Assembly (NCBI GenBank): GCA_958295885.1
Contig: OY282380.1
Span: 1,612,001-1,676,000, forward strand
Reading direction: 5' to 3'
DNA from: Arenicellales bacterium
Lineage (GTDB): Bacteria; Pseudomonadota; Gammaproteobacteria; Arenicellales; JAJDZL01
DNA length: 64,000 nt
Shown one piece after another: positions 28,354 through 38,403 of this stretch (position 1 is its first letter; the number at the start of each line of letters is the position of its first letter). The notes beneath the pieces are model-generated. The model did no database searches and was not told the DNA's origin. It saw only the letters and a list, made by a program, of their open reading frames with translations. The position numbers were made by a program, and so were the translations under genes.

Positions 28354-29022
28354 ATGGAACAGTCTAACAATCGCATTGCTATCGCGATTTCCAAAGGAAG
28401 AATCACAAAAGCAGCGCAGCCGCTGCTTGAATTTGCAGGCATTGATCCGTTGGAAAATCTGCAAAACTCTCGAAATCTTGTGTTGGACACAAGAACGCCT
28501 AATGTGCAGCTCATCGTTGTGCGCAGCGAGGATGTGCCCACATATGTTCGTTTGGGAGGAGCTGACCTGGGAATTGTCGGCAAAGACATTCTCATGGAAG
28601 ATAAAAGCATCAGCGTCTATGAATTGGTTGATTTGGGCATTTCACGCTGTCAGTTGGTTCTCGCAGGCGTTAAGCAACCGAGTGAAAGCTTGTTTCACAA
28701 CCGGCGCAAACACTTGGTCGCAACCAAATACGTAAACACGGCCAGATCATATTTTTCCTCCATTGGAGTGTATGTTGATGTAATGAAGCTGACCGGTTCC
28801 GTGGAATTGGCTCCGCTGCGCGGAATTGCCGATCAGATCGTAGATCTTTCACAGACAGGCGAAACTCTTCGCAGCAACGGACTTGAAATAATTGATACGA
28901 TTGCCGAAGTCAGCGCCCGACTCATCGCAAATCGCGCTTCGATGAGACTTAAAGATAAAGCAATGAAGAATATCGTGCGCCGCTTTGAGGAAGCCGCCAA
29001 GGCATTTGCTGATGAAGCTTAA
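28354..29022 (+). CDS. hisG: ATP phosphoribosyltransferase, short-form catalytic subunit
   Basis: HisG joins ATP and PRPP in the first step of histidine synthesis. The sequence has IAIAISKGRITKAAQPLLEF, VRSEDVPTYVRLGGADLGIV and GSVELAPLRGIADQIVDLSQ with the PRPP-binding ETGxT-like turn (QTGETLRSNGL). At 222 aa it lacks the C-terminal regulatory ACT-like domain, so it is the short form that needs HisZ for activity and feedback control. No hisZ is present in the window. The end overlaps hisD by 11 bp. Confidence 0.95.
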   Translation: MEQSNNRIAIAISKGRITKAAQPLLEFAGIDPLENLQNSRNLVLDTRTPNVQLIVVRSEDVPTYVRLGGADLGIVGKDILMEDKSISVYELVDLGISRCQLVLAGVKQPSESLFHNRRKHLVATKYVNTARSYFSSIGVYVDVMKLTGSVELAPLRGIADQIVDLSQTGETLRSNGLEIIDTIAEVSARLIANRASMRLKDKAMKNIVRRFEEAAKAFADEA

Positions 29023-30313
29023 TATTCGACAGTTTTCAACCTTGGACGAAAATTTCGAAAGGGAACTTCAAAAAACACTGTCGCGAGGCGCGGAATTCGA
29101 CCCTGAAATTGATCAAACCGTTCGCGAAATCATCGATCAGGTGATTTCTGAAGGTGATGCTGCTGTCGTAAAGTTGACCGCTAAGTTTGATCAGTTCGAT
29201 GTTGACAGCGCTGCAGACTTGGAAATTCCTGCTGACGAACTCGCAGCTGCGGCTGAACGGCTGGAGCCCAGCGTACTGGATGCGATACGCGTCGCACACC
29301 GGCGTATTAGAGATTTCCACGAACGTCAAAAGGAACCGTCTTGGATCTATGCCGACGAATATGGAACGCGCTTAGGGCAGCAGATCAACCCCATTCCGCG
29401 AGTGGGCATTTACGTGCCGGGCGGCATGGCTGCTTATCCTTCTTCCGTGCTGATGACAGCGGGACCAGCAAAAGTTGCAGGTGTAGGTCAAGTCATCATG
29501 ACGGTTCCAGCGCCCAAGGGCAAAATCAAGGACTCGGTTTTAGCGGCGGCACACGTCGCGAGTGTTGACCGAGTGCTGAAAATCGGCGGCGCTCAAGCTG
29601 TCGCAGCACTGGCTTTCGGCACTCAAACCATCCCCAGAGTGGACAAAATTGTGGGGCCTGGCAACGCCTGGGTATCCGCAGCCAAACGGCAGGTGTTTGG
29701 TTACGTAGGGATCGACTTGGTTGCCGGCCCCTCGGAAGTGGTTGTCGTATGCGATCAGACGAGTAACGCACAGTGGGCTGCGATGGATCTGTTCGCGCAG
29801 TCTGAGCACGATTACGCCGCACAATCCATACTCCTTTCGACGAGTTTGGACAAACTGAATGAGATTCGACAGGCAATTGAAACCATGCTGCCGAACATGG
29901 AGAGAAAAGAGGTGATTGCCCATGCGCTGGCTCATCAAGGTGCATTGATTTACTCTCCGAATCGCGATGACCTCGCTGCTTTGATCGACAGGCTGGCTCC
30001 CGAACATTTGGAATTGATGCTGAAAAATCCAATGCGACTCGCCAAGCGGGTGCGCAACGCGGGAGCAATCTTCGTTGGTTCTCACAGTGCGGAAGTGCTG
30101 GGAGACTACTGCGCAGGCCCCAACCATGTTCTGCCGACTTCAGGATCTGCTCGATTTGGGTCTCCGTTGGGAGTTTACGACTTTATCAAGCGCACGTCAA
30201 TCATTGCCTGTTCAGTCGAAGGTTCAAAAAAACTCGCAAAAACCGCAAGCGTGCTTGCTCATGAGGAAGGTTTGACCGCGCATCGCCGATCTGCGGAGTT
30301 CCGAGCCGGATGA
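29012..30313 (+). CDS. hisD: Histidinol dehydrogenase
   Basis: HisD oxidises histidinol to histidine in two NAD-dependent steps with a Zn2+ site. The family blocks PRVGIYVPGGMAAYPSSVLM, GGAQAVAALAFGT, VDKIVGPGNAWVSAAKR, GPSEVVVV and SEHDYAAQSILLST are all seen, with LAPEHLELM near the end and the NHVLPTSGSARFGSPLGV block. ATG at 29012 (433 aa) overlaps hisG; an upstream in-frame start would extend into hisG and is unlikely. It overlaps hisC by 4 bp. Confidence 0.97.
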   Translation: MKLNIRQFSTLDENFERELQKTLSRGAEFDPEIDQTVREIIDQVISEGDAAVVKLTAKFDQFDVDSAADLEIPADELAAAAERLEPSVLDAIRVAHRRIRDFHERQKEPSWIYADEYGTRLGQQINPIPRVGIYVPGGMAAYPSSVLMTAGPAKVAGVGQVIMTVPAPKGKIKDSVLAAAHVASVDRVLKIGGAQAVAALAFGTQTIPRVDKIVGPGNAWVSAAKRQVFGYVGIDLVAGPSEVVVVCDQTSNAQWAAMDLFAQSEHDYAAQSILLSTSLDKLNEIRQAIETMLPNMERKEVIAHALAHQGALIYSPNRDDLAALIDRLAPEHLELMLKNPMRLAKRVRNAGAIFVGSHSAEVLGDYCAGPNHVLPTSGSARFGSPLGVYDFIKRTSIIACSVEGSKKLAKTASVLAHEEGLTAHRRSAEFRAG

Positions 30314-31410
30314 AAAGCCCCAATCAAGGAAATTTTGCCGAACTGGTCCATCCGCCAATTCGTGAATTAAAGGCATATCAGGTGCAGCCTGCAGAAGGCT
30401 TGATCAAGTTGGATGCAATGGAAAGCCCATATGGCTTTGATCGCAGTCTGCAGCAGCAGTGGACAGACCGACTCCGCGCCATAGACGTCCATTTATACCC
30501 CGACCCGCATGCACGGAGACTCAAAGCCCGTCTGCGACGAGTATTCCACATTCCCGATCATTTGGAACTCACGCTTGGAAACGGTTCGGACGAGCTGCTG
30601 CAGCTGATACAGCTTGCCGTCGGTGGAGCAGGGCGCAAAATCATGGCGCCTCAGCCTTCTTTTGTGATGTATCAGATCATTGCTCAATATACGCGGGCAT
30701 CGTTTATCGGGATTTCACTGAATGAAGACTTTTCGCTGGCAGAAGACCAATGGCTGTCAACTGTTGAATCCGAACAGCCGGACTGTGTGTTTTTTGCTTA
30801 TCCAAATAATCCGACGGGTGATTTTTTTAACTCTTCGGTGATTCGAAAGACTGCGCAGTTAACCAAAGGATTGGTCGTTGTGGATGAAGCCTACTACGCT
30901 TACTCAAAAGAAAGCATGCTGCATTTCGTCGACCAAACGGAAAATCTGATTGTCGTACGTACGCTGTCAAAAAGTTCGCTCGCGGGACTGAGAATCGGTT
31001 ATATGGTCAGCCAGCCTGTGCTGGCTGCTGAATTTGAAAAACTGCGACTGCCGTACAACGTCGGTGTTCTTGCACAGGAAAGCGCAGTTTTTGCGTTGGA
31101 TCACTGGGACCGGATTGACAGCGGAATTCAGCGCGTATTAAGTGAAAGAAAACGGGTTCAGTCATTTCTTTCGTCGTTCGACAATCTGCATGTGTTTCCA
31201 TCCCAAGCCAATTTTCTGACGGTGCGATTTCTAAGTCAAAACGCAGCCGATGTATATAATTGCTTGAAAAATAATGGAATTCTTGTAAAAAACCTAGACA
31301 GTTCCCATCCGGTTCTCGCCAACTGCCTGCGCTTTACAATTGGCAGCGCAGACCAAAACACAGCGATGGTTGAAGCATTTTCACAATGCTTGGGAGCAGC
31401 TTCACAATAG
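30310..31410 (+). CDS. hisC: Histidinol-phosphate aminotransferase
   Basis: HisC is a PLP enzyme of aminotransferase class I/II acting on imidazole-acetol phosphate. Seen are IKLDAMESPYGFDRSL at the N-terminus, LTLGNGSDELLQLIQLAVGG, FFAYPNNPTGDFF, VVDEAYYAYS (Asp binding PLP) and RTLSKSSLAGLRIGYMVS with the Schiff-base Lys. Length 366 aa is typical. A 270 bp gap without a gene follows before hisB, containing only a short ATTCAAG/CTTGAAT inverted repeat. Confidence 0.96.
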   Translation: MKSPNQGNFAELVHPPIRELKAYQVQPAEGLIKLDAMESPYGFDRSLQQQWTDRLRAIDVHLYPDPHARRLKARLRRVFHIPDHLELTLGNGSDELLQLIQLAVGGAGRKIMAPQPSFVMYQIIAQYTRASFIGISLNEDFSLAEDQWLSTVESEQPDCVFFAYPNNPTGDFFNSSVIRKTAQLTKGLVVVDEAYYAYSKESMLHFVDQTENLIVVRTLSKSSLAGLRIGYMVSQPVLAAEFEKLRLPYNVGVLAQESAVFALDHWDRIDSGIQRVLSERKRVQSFLSSFDNLHVFPSQANFLTVRFLSQNAADVYNCLKNNGILVKNLDSSHPVLANCLRFTIGSADQNTAMVEAFSQCLGAASQ

Positions 31411-31680
31411 AAACGAAACAGCAGTTCTTGAAAGATTTTTGGCGCGGTACATTGCCTTGCTGATTAATTCAAGAATTTAATTCCTTGAATCATCAGCGTT
31501 TCGTCCTTACGTAACTTTAAATCAGACCAATCGATCCAGACGTATTTTTTATTTACTCCATTGAACCCTGAGATGCATGTGCCACAGACACCGTGATCTT
31601 TATTGTGCTCACATCTGCCTGAATCTTCACTTACAATTTTCAGTCTTGATGGAGCATGGAACTACGGAAGGCATTCAACT

Positions 31681-32304
31681 ATGGAAACCGATTCTACTAT
31701 GACGACAAAGCAGTCCAATCGAATTGCGAATGTCCACAGAAAGACCAAGGAAACAGATGTTTCAGTTTATTTGAATCTGGATGGCAGCGGGTCTTATCAA
31801 TTGAATACGGGCATTCCTTTTTTCGAGCACATGCTGGAACAAGTTGCTCGACATGGCATGGTGGATTTGAATATCGAAGCGAGCGGGGATCTGCATATTG
31901 ATGCTCACCATACCGTAGAAGATGTCGGAATTACTTTAGGACAGGCAATATCGCAGGCCATTGGAAATAAATCTGGCATTGTGCGGTATGGACATGCATA
32001 CGTACCGCTGGATGAAGCACTGACGCGGTCTGTCATCGATTTTTCCGGACGTCCGTCCCTTGAGTTTGACGTAACTTTTCCACGCGCTCGAGTTGGTGAT
32101 TTTGACGTAGATCTTGTTCGAGAGTTCTTTCAGGCATTGTGCAATCATGCCAGAATTACACTTCATCTGACAAATTTGAGCGGACGCAATGCTCACCACA
32201 TCATCGAGTCGGCATTTAAAGCTTTCAGCCGCTCGTTCCGAATGGCGGCATCTTTGGACCCAAAGTCACGCGGTGTCATTCCTTCCACAAAAGGAACTTT
32301 GTAG
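31681..32304 (+). CDS. hisB: Imidazoleglycerol-phosphate dehydratase
   Basis: This monofunctional HisB dehydrates imidazole-glycerol phosphate. The duplicated Mn-binding motifs are visible: [32 protein letters not shown] (written [14 protein letters not shown]), [17 protein letters not shown], and [23 protein letters not shown] at 31681 gives 207 aa; ATG at 31699 (METDST removed) gives 201 aa, closer to the usual 197. It is not fused to a phosphatase, unlike E. coli HisB, so histidinol-phosphatase must be encoded elsewhere. Confidence 0.95.
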   Translation: METDSTMTTKQSNRIANVHRKTKETDVSVYLNLDGSGSYQLNTGIPFFEHMLEQVARHGMVDLNIEASGDLHIDAHHTVEDVGITLGQAISQAIGNKSGIVRYGHAYVPLDEALTRSVIDFSGRPSLEFDVTFPRARVGDFDVDLVREFFQALCNHARITLHLTNLSGRNAHHIIESAFKAFSRSFRMAASLDPKSRGVIPSTKGTL

Positions 32305-32319
32305 TTCGGGTCGATAAAA

Positions 32320-32961
32320 ATGGCGAAAGTTGCAATTACAGACCTGGGTACGGGGAATCTGCATTCAGTCATCAACGCGATAGAAAAGGTCGCGCGCTCT
32401 GCCACTGTAGTCTCAACTCGACTGCCGGCGGCAATAAGGTCTGCAGACCGTCTGGTTCTTCCTGGCCAAGGTGCGATCGGAACCTGGATGCAGGCACTTG
32501 AGCATGATGAAACTCGGACTGCAATTGAAGATGCTTTGCAAAACAAACCCGTACTTGGCATCTGTCTTGGATTACAGGCTTTGTATGCTCACAGCGATGA
32601 GGATGGAGGCACGCCCGGACTGAGGGTCCTCTCTGGGAGAGTCGTACGGTTCAAGAGCGATTTACAGGATGCCGGGCGTCGAATCAAGATTCCGCACATG
32701 GGGTGGAGCGCGGTTCATCAGACGCGGAAACATCCTCTCTGGGCTGGCATACCTCAGGATACGAGGTTCTATTTCGTGCACAGCTATCATGCGGAAACAA
32801 ACGTACGATCGGAAGTTGCGGCGACCGCACAGTACGGCTTGGAGTTTGTTTGCGCAGCCGCAGCTGACAACCTTTTCGCCGTTCAGTTTCATCCTGAAAA
32901 AAGCCGTCATCAAGGTCTTCGACTCCTGGAAAATTTCATCCAGTGGGATGGTGAAGCTTAA
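32320..32961 (+). CDS. hisH: Imidazole glycerol phosphate synthase, glutaminase subunit
   Basis: HisH is the class I glutamine amidotransferase that feeds ammonia to HisF. The nucleophile elbow GICLGLQALYAHSDE contains the catalytic Cys, and QFHPEKSRHQGLRLLENFI contains the His/Glu pair. The start MAKVAITDLGTGNLHSVINA is typical. Length 213 aa is normal. It lies 15 bp after hisB and 56 bp before hisA. Confidence 0.96.
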   Translation: MAKVAITDLGTGNLHSVINAIEKVARSATVVSTRLPAAIRSADRLVLPGQGAIGTWMQALEHDETRTAIEDALQNKPVLGICLGLQALYAHSDEDGGTPGLRVLSGRVVRFKSDLQDAGRRIKIPHMGWSAVHQTRKHPLWAGIPQDTRFYFVHSYHAETNVRSEVAATAQYGLEFVCAAAADNLFAVQFHPEKSRHQGLRLLENFIQWDGEA

Positions 32962-33017
32962 AGCTGCCTCTATTTTAGCGATAAGCCGCGTTGTTATATG
33001 CCAAGAGTTCTTGATAC

Positions 33018-33764
33018 ATGCTCCTAATTCCAGCAGTTGACATCAAAGATGGCCGTTGTGTTCGGCTAGTCCGAGGAGACATGCAGAATGAGACTGTCTA
33101 TGCCGACAGTCCGTTGAGTCAGGTGAAACGATGGATCGAGTCTGGGGCAAAGAGGATTCACATTGTTGACTTGAATGGCGCGGTTGAAGGCCGTCCAGTC
33201 AACTCTGGGCTGATCGGTGACATTTCCAGACGCTTTCCGCACATTGAATTTCAGGTGGGCGGTGGAATTCGCGATCTGAAGACGGCAGAATCCTATCTTG
33301 ATGCTGGAGTGCAGTTTGTGATTTTGGGTACGCGGGCAGTTGCCGAACCTTCATTCATTGGTGAAATGCAATCCAGATATCCGGGTCGAGTGATCGCGGG
33401 TCTGGATGTAAAGGATGGAGTTGTAGCCACGGAAGGTTGGCTCGAGGCAGCTGATGCCAATTTAGTTGAACTCGCGCTGGAACTCGAGAAATATGGTGCG
33501 GCCGCGATTGTTTATACCGACATTCAAAGAGATGGAATGTTAAGTGGAGTTAATATTGAAGCAACTGCTGCGCTCGCGGCTCAAGTTTCCATTCCGGTCA
33601 TCGCTTCGGGTGGAATCCGAGATCTTGAAGACGTTAAAAACCTGCTGAACGTCTGTCAAAACGGCATCTTGGGCGCAATCGCCGGCAAATCACTGTACGA
33701 GGGTACATTAAACTATCAGGATGGAGTCAAGTTGATCAACCAGTCCCTGAACCGAACGAGCTGA
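33018..33764 (+). CDS. hisA: ProFAR isomerase HisA
   Basis: HisA is the (beta/alpha)8 Amadori isomerase converting ProFAR to PRFAR. Both phosphate-binding and catalytic Asp positions are visible: [20 protein letters not shown] with the first Asp, [20 protein letters not shown], and [20 protein letters not shown] with the second, followed by [15 protein letters not shown]. Length 248 aa is usual. It is followed 5 bp later by hisF. Confidence 0.97.
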   Translation: MLLIPAVDIKDGRCVRLVRGDMQNETVYADSPLSQVKRWIESGAKRIHIVDLNGAVEGRPVNSGLIGDISRRFPHIEFQVGGGIRDLKTAESYLDAGVQFVILGTRAVAEPSFIGEMQSRYPGRVIAGLDVKDGVVATEGWLEAADANLVELALELEKYGAAAIVYTDIQRDGMLSGVNIEATAALAAQVSIPVIASGGIRDLEDVKNLLNVCQNGILGAIAGKSLYEGTLNYQDGVKLINQSLNRTS

Positions 33765-33769
33765 AGACA

Positions 33770-34546
33770 ATGCCACTTGCAAAAAGAGTCATTCCGTGTC
33801 TGGACGTTGATGAAGGTCGAGTCGTAAAAGGAATTCGCTTTGTAGAAATTCGAGACGCAGGGGATCCGGTAACGGCTGCGCGGGCGTATGATCTTCAGGG
33901 TGCGGATGAATTGGCATTCTTGGACATCACAGCCAGCTCAAGCGGACGAGATACGATTTATGAAATCGTGGAAGCTGTCGCCAAAGAAGTGTTTATTCCG
34001 CTGACAGTTGGAGGAGGCGTGCGGAACGTGGATAATATTCGCAGCTTGCTTAATGTTGGAGCCGATAAGATATCAATCAATACTGCGGCGGTAGAACGTC
34101 CGGAGTTTATTGAAGATGCGGCAGGCCGGTTTGGTTCACAGTGCATTGTTGTAGCCATTGACGCTCGACGAATTCCAGAGTCGAATCCACCGGTATGGGA
34201 AGTTTATACTCATGGCGGAAGAAAAGCCAGAGGCTTGGACGCAGTCGACTGGGCAGCAAAAATGTGTGAAGCTGGGGCCGGTGAAATATTATTGACAAGC
34301 ATGGACCGTGATGGAACCAAACTGGGATTTGATCTTGAGCTGACGCGAACCGTGTCGCAGGCAATACCGGTACCCGTGATCGCTTCTGGAGGTGTGGGCA
34401 CGCTGGCACACTTAGCAGATGGAATTGAACTGGGATTTGCCGATGCAGTGCTCGCAGCCAGCATATTTCACTTTGGAGAATATACGATCGCGCAGGCAAA
34501 AGAGCATATGCGAGAACGTGGAATTGAAGTTTGCGAGATAATCTAG
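33770..34546 (+). CDS. hisF: Imidazole glycerol phosphate synthase, cyclase subunit
   Basis: HisF uses ammonia channelled from HisH to cyclise PRFAR, giving IGP and AICAR. The barrel is recognised by [78 protein letters not shown], and [20 protein letters not shown] with the second catalytic Asp. Length 258 aa is normal. hisI begins 2 bp after its stop. Confidence 0.97.
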   Translation: MPLAKRVIPCLDVDEGRVVKGIRFVEIRDAGDPVTAARAYDLQGADELAFLDITASSSGRDTIYEIVEAVAKEVFIPLTVGGGVRNVDNIRSLLNVGADKISINTAAVERPEFIEDAAGRFGSQCIVVAIDARRIPESNPPVWEVYTHGGRKARGLDAVDWAAKMCEAGAGEILLTSMDRDGTKLGFDLELTRTVSQAIPVPVIASGGVGTLAHLADGIELGFADAVLAASIFHFGEYTIAQAKEHMRERGIEVCEII

Positions 34547-34548
34547 GC

Positions 34549-34941
34549 ATGGGCAGTCGCTGGTGTAAGGAACTAAAGTGGACTCAGGCAGGAATTCTTC
34601 CGGCGATTGCACAAGATGCTGAGACTGGCAGAGTATTGATGCTGGCTTGGATGACTCCGGAAGCTCTCGAAGCGACGGTAAACGAGGGACGCGCTGTATA
34701 CTGGTCAAGGTCTCGCAGAAAATTGTGGCGCAAAGGAGAAGAATCCGGGAACGTTCAGGTAGTTCAAGACATCAGAATCGATTGCGATGCAGATGCAATT
34801 TTGCTTCAAGTAGAGCAAATCGGAGGAATAACCTGTCATACAGGACGGCAAAACTGTTTCTTCAGACAATTGAATGATGGAGAATGGATGACAACGGAAC
34901 GGGTTCTGAAGTCTCCTGAAGAAATGTATGGCAGACCATAG
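34549..34941 (+). CDS. hisI: Phosphoribosyl-AMP cyclohydrolase
   Basis: HisI opens the adenine ring of PR-AMP using Zn2+ and Mg2+. Key residues lie in [60 protein letters not shown] and [12 protein letters not shown] (Asp/Cys metal ligands). ATG at 34549, just after hisF, gives 130 aa; an in-frame ATG at 34531 inside hisF is less likely. It is separate from hisE (not a fusion), and the two overlap by 14 bp. Confidence 0.95.
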   Translation: MGSRWCKELKWTQAGILPAIAQDAETGRVLMLAWMTPEALEATVNEGRAVYWSRSRRKLWRKGEESGNVQVVQDIRIDCDADAILLQVEQIGGITCHTGRQNCFFRQLNDGEWMTTERVLKSPEEMYGRP

Positions 34942-35275
34942 TCAAGGAATGAACGGTCTGGATGCAGATGTTCTCGAAGCTTTGTCAGCAGTAATTGAGG
35001 CCCGAAAAAATGCTGATTCGAAGCAGTCTTATGTAGCATCTTTGCATGCAAAGGGTCTGAATGCGATATCGGGCAAAATATTAGAGGAGGCAGATGAAAC
35101 CGTAGAAGCAGCTGAGAACGGCGATGTGAATCAAGTCGTGTATGAAACTGCTGATCTTTGGTTTCATAGCATGGTTCTGCTGTCGTATTTTGATGTGAAT
35201 CATCAGCATGTTTTGGAAGAGCTGGTTCGACGATTTGGCGTATCTGGAATCACGGAAAAGAATTCGCGGGACTGA
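34928..35275 (+). CDS. hisE: Phosphoribosyl-ATP pyrophosphatase
   Basis: HisE, an all-helical MazG-like enzyme, hydrolyses PR-ATP to PR-AMP. The motif [17 protein letters not shown] followed by [20 protein letters not shown] carries the EExxE...ExxD metal-binding residues. Length 115 aa from 34928 is usual; an ATG at 34949 would give 108 aa. It closes the his run; tatA follows 56 bp later. Confidence 0.94.
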   Translation: MADHSQGMNGLDADVLEALSAVIEARKNADSKQSYVASLHAKGLNAISGKILEEADETVEAAENGDVNQVVYETADLWFHSMVLLSYFDVNHQHVLEELVRRFGVSGITEKNSRD

Positions 35276-35331
35276 TTCGATGCCAGCGCAATTAGGTTAG
35301 ATTTACGATTCATGAAGAACTAGGAGGGAGT

Positions 35332-35622
35332 ATGTTTAAACTTAGTGGAATAAGTATTGCCCAGCTGCCGCCAGATCAGATTAATGAAATTGCCAAAATG
35401 GCAATGTTCGGTCCTGGTGGAATTAGCGTTTGGCAGCTGTTAATCATACTTGTGATCGTCGTGCTGGTGTTTGGCACAAAAAAACTAAGAGGAACTGGTG
35501 CGGACCTTGGTGCAGCGATCAAAAGTTTTCGAAAATCCGTTAAAGAAGATCCGGAAGAATCTAAAGAAGAGAAATCTGAAGAAGATTCCAGTGAAACGGA
35601 TTCAGCGGAGAAGAAACAGTAA
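35332..35622 (+). CDS. tatA: Twin-arginine translocase subunit TatA, with N-terminal extension
   Basis: TatA oligomerises to form the translocation pathway of the Tat system. The core [20 protein letters not shown] then [20 protein letters not shown] (membrane helix, FGxKKL hinge and amphipathic helix) is textbook, and the acidic Glu/Ser/Lys tail is typical. Unusually, about 24 residues ([20 protein letters not shown] and a few more) precede the usual start. The upstream ATG at 35332 has a strong AGGAGG ribosome-binding sequence 4 nt before it, while the ATGs at 35398 and 35404 have none, so the extension is probably translated. Confidence 0.92.
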   Translation: MFKLSGISIAQLPPDQINEIAKMAMFGPGGISVWQLLIILVIVVLVFGTKKLRGTGADLGAAIKSFRKSVKEDPEESKEEKSEEDSSETDSAEKKQ

Positions 35623-35664
35623 TTTGCAATCAAATTTGAGAGGTTACGCCGGGATTCAGATACA

Positions 35665-36045
35665 GTGTTCGATTTAGGCTTCTGGGAAATCGCACTTATT
35701 GTTGTGATTGGCCTGTTGGTTTTGGGACCTGAAAAACTGCCGCGGGCCGCTCGCAGCGTAGGGCTGTGGGTCGGCAAGGCGCGGCGCACTCTGGCAGAGG
35801 TAAAACGCGACATAGATCGCGAATTGGACGCGAGCGATCTGAAGGAACTGACCAATGTGAAAGAGGAACTAACAGACACCAAGAATATTTTCGAGGAAAC
35901 TGCGAGTGAACTGAACAAACAGGTTGAAAAAGACTACGAAACCGTTGCTGTCAAACCGCAGTTTGAAAAACCTGCAACAGCGGCGAAGAAGGAAACCGCT
36001 TCCGAAGAACGTTCTGTTAGCGGCGAATCCAAGGTGGCTACTTGA
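35665..36045 (+). CDS. tatB: Sec-independent translocase subunit TatB
   Basis: TatB forms the receptor complex with TatC. The start MFDLGFWEIALIVVIGLLVL then GPEKLPRAARSVGLWVGKAR is the diagnostic N-terminal helix with GPxxLP hinge, followed by an extended amphipathic and charged tail. The start is GTG at 35665. The protein has 126 aa; it lies 42 bp after tatA and touches tatC. Confidence 0.95.
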   Translation: MFDLGFWEIALIVVIGLLVLGPEKLPRAARSVGLWVGKARRTLAEVKRDIDRELDASDLKELTNVKEELTDTKNIFEETASELNKQVEKDYETVAVKPQFEKPATAAKKETASEERSVSGESKVAT

Positions 36046-36047
36046 GC

Positions 36048-36833
36048 ATGGCTGACGACAATAACGATCTTTTGGGACAAGGCACAACCTTTATTTCACA
36101 TTTAGTGGAATTGCGACAACGTCTAATGCGGGGAATTTTTGCGATTCTCATTGTGTTCGCCATCTGCGCGCCTTTCGCCAATACCCTGTATGAATATCTT
36201 GCATCTCCCTTAATGTCGGTATTGCCAGAAGGCAATACGATGATTTCAACCGAGCCTCACGGCCCGTTCTTCGTACCCTTCAAGTTTGCCTTTGCATTCG
36301 CAGTCGGGGTAGCGATGCCGTATCTGCTCTATCAAATTTGGGCGTTTGTCGCGCCCGGGCTCTATATCCATGAAAAGAAAGCGGTGATTCCCCTACTGGT
36401 CTCCAGCAGCATTCTCTTTTACCTCGGCATCCTGTTTGCCTATTTCATCGTTTTTCCAATAATATTTGCATTTTTTACTGGGACAGCTCCGGAAGGCGTT
36501 GCTGTAATGACAGACATCAATTCTTACTTATCGTTTGTGTTGAAGCTGTTTTTTGCATTTGGCATCGCATTCGAAGTTCCGATCGCTACAGTTCTTCTTG
36601 TCAAAGCAGGCGTAACCACACCTGAAAATTTATCAGCAAAGCGGCCGTATATCATTGTTGCTGCCTTTGTAGTTGGCATGTTTCTGACGCCGCCTGATGT
36701 ATTTTCTCAAACGATGCTTGCAGTTCCGGTGTGGATTCTGTTTGAAATTGGTCTTTATTTTTCCAAGATTACTCAACGCAAGAAGCTAGAGAAAGAAAAA
36801 AAAGAGGAAGCCGAATTCGACCCAACCGGCTAG
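36048..36833 (+). CDS. tatC: Sec-independent translocase subunit TatC
   Basis: TatC recognises twin-arginine signal peptides. The six-helix protein shows FISHLVELRQRLMRGIFAIL (with the signal-peptide-binding Glu), ISTEPHGPFFVPFKFAFAFA, LLYQIWAFVAPGLYIHEKKA and the FFAFGIAFEVPIATVLLV block. ATG at 36048 gives 261 aa; a TTG two codons upstream overlaps tatB. The Lys/Glu-rich C-terminus ends in FDPTG. A decayed IS1380-type element begins within 25 bp of its stop, so tatC is the last intact gene of the conserved block. Confidence 0.95.
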   Translation: MADDNNDLLGQGTTFISHLVELRQRLMRGIFAILIVFAICAPFANTLYEYLASPLMSVLPEGNTMISTEPHGPFFVPFKFAFAFAVGVAMPYLLYQIWAFVAPGLYIHEKKAVIPLLVSSSILFYLGILFAYFIVFPIIFAFFTGTAPEGVAVMTDINSYLSFVLKLFFAFGIAFEVPIATVLLVKAGVTTPENLSAKRPYIIVAAFVVGMFLTPPDVFSQTMLAVPVWILFEIGLYFSKITQRKKLEKEKKEEAEFDPTG

Positions 36834-36857
36834 TTTTGAACTGAGGGAACCGCCAAG

Positions 36858-38201
36858 CCCAGTCGCATCGAAGCCGATTTTAGCGGCGGACACATCACCT
36901 CCGACGGAGGTCTCCTGATCACCGTTCAAATCGCCAGCCAAATCCAACTGTTTGAACGCCTCGCCGAGTGTTTCAACGATCATCGAAATCCGCGGCGAAT
37001 CGTGCATCGACTTGAAAGTTTGATCGGACAGCGCGTCCTTGGGCTGGTGCACGGTTGTGAAGATCTCAACGACCACGTACAGCTGCGTAAAGACGAATTG
37101 CTCGGTGCGATGCTAGGTTGCGTGTAGTCGTTGCGCGCCGACTGCGAAGCCTTGGCCGGCAAGAGCACGCTCAGTCGACTGGAAGTTGCAACCGCCGGCG
37201 TGAATGCCAAGAAAGGTCACAAGATCCAAGCCGACTTTGAGCAGCTCGATCATCTGCTGGTGGATCTGTTCGTTGAATCGCGCGCCTGATCGGATTGTGC
37301 TGGACTTGGACGCTGCCGATTTCGAGTTGCACGGCAGTCAGCAGGAAAGATTCTACCATGGCTATTACCGCGAATACTGTTACATGCCGCTGCTGGTGTT
37401 TTGCGAGGACTTTGCGCTGATGGTTCGGCTTCGAACTGCTGCCAAGGGTGTAGCTGAACTGCTTGAGTCACTGGTCGGCATGCTTCAAGTGCACTGGCCG
37501 AACACGCACATCATCATTCGCACCGACAGTGGATTTTGTCGCGACCGCATCATGTCCTACTGCGAACAGACACAAGGAATCGATACGTTATTGGTTTGGC
37601 TCTCAATTCTCGTTTGAAAGGCAAGGCCTCGCATCAGAGATTGTCGGCCGCCAACGAGGCTCGCATCAGCGGCAACGCCACAGGTGTGTTTGCCGAGTTT
37701 TCTTATCAGACGTTGAAAAGTTGGAGTCGCGAAAGGCGCGTGATCTGCAAAGCCGAGTCGCTGCCGGGCAAGTTCGACCCAACCGAGCAGATGTGGGATT
37801 GCAAGGACAACGCCCGTTTCATCGTCACTTCGCTGTCGGCCGAAACCCATTGCGGCCGAGCCCTGTACGAGGATTTCTACGGTCAAAGAAAAGATGCTGA
37901 AAACCGACTTTGTGAAGTCAAGTGCGACCTGTTTGCCAAGCACTGCTCGAGCAATCTGTTCAATGCCAACACCTTGCGACTGTATCTGAGCGCCTTTGCC
38001 CATATCGTGTTCATTGTGCTGCTGCGAAGTTTGAAAAATACCCCATGGGCTGGTTTGCAGCCGGGCACCCTGCGTTTGAAACTGTTGAAGATCGGCGCCT
38101 GTGTGACACGCTCCACCCGGCGCATTCATGTGGCTTCGTCCAGCGCTTACCTGAATCAGAACATGTTCATGCATGTCTGGCGGAAGTTGGCGCACTCATG
38201 A
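36858..38201 (+). pseudogene. IS1380-family transposase, broken by a stop and two frameshifts
   Basis: Pieces of one IS1380-type transposase can be followed across frames. Frame 3 (from about 36858) gives the N-terminus IEADFSGGHITSDGGLLITV and LVHGCEDLNDHVQLRKDELL, interrupted by TAG at 37125-37127 and ending at TGA 37287-37289. Frame 1 continues with APDRIVLDLDAADFELHGSQ and FYHGYYREYCYMPLLVFCED to 37617. Frame 3 resumes with GLALNSRLKGKASHQRL and ends KNTPWAGLQPGTLRLKLLKI...AHS* at 38201. These match the order and length of the family's ~450 aa protein. The element sits between tatC and a truncated surface-lipoprotein gene. Confidence 0.85.
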
Positions 38202-38403
38202 TGACCTCAAACTCCCCTGCCTGAATTCGACGACTCCCGCGCCGCGGCAGTGCTCCCGTGCGAACCTTGCCGGGTTTGGTGCGTACGCGTTTCGATAAAA
38301 AGCCATCGCCATGTGTTTTCGGCATTCAAAATTGAAGATCATCCAATATTTGGGGAGAGCCTGGATAGATACCTGGCTGGATTGCTGCACGCTCTGGCGT
38401 GAT

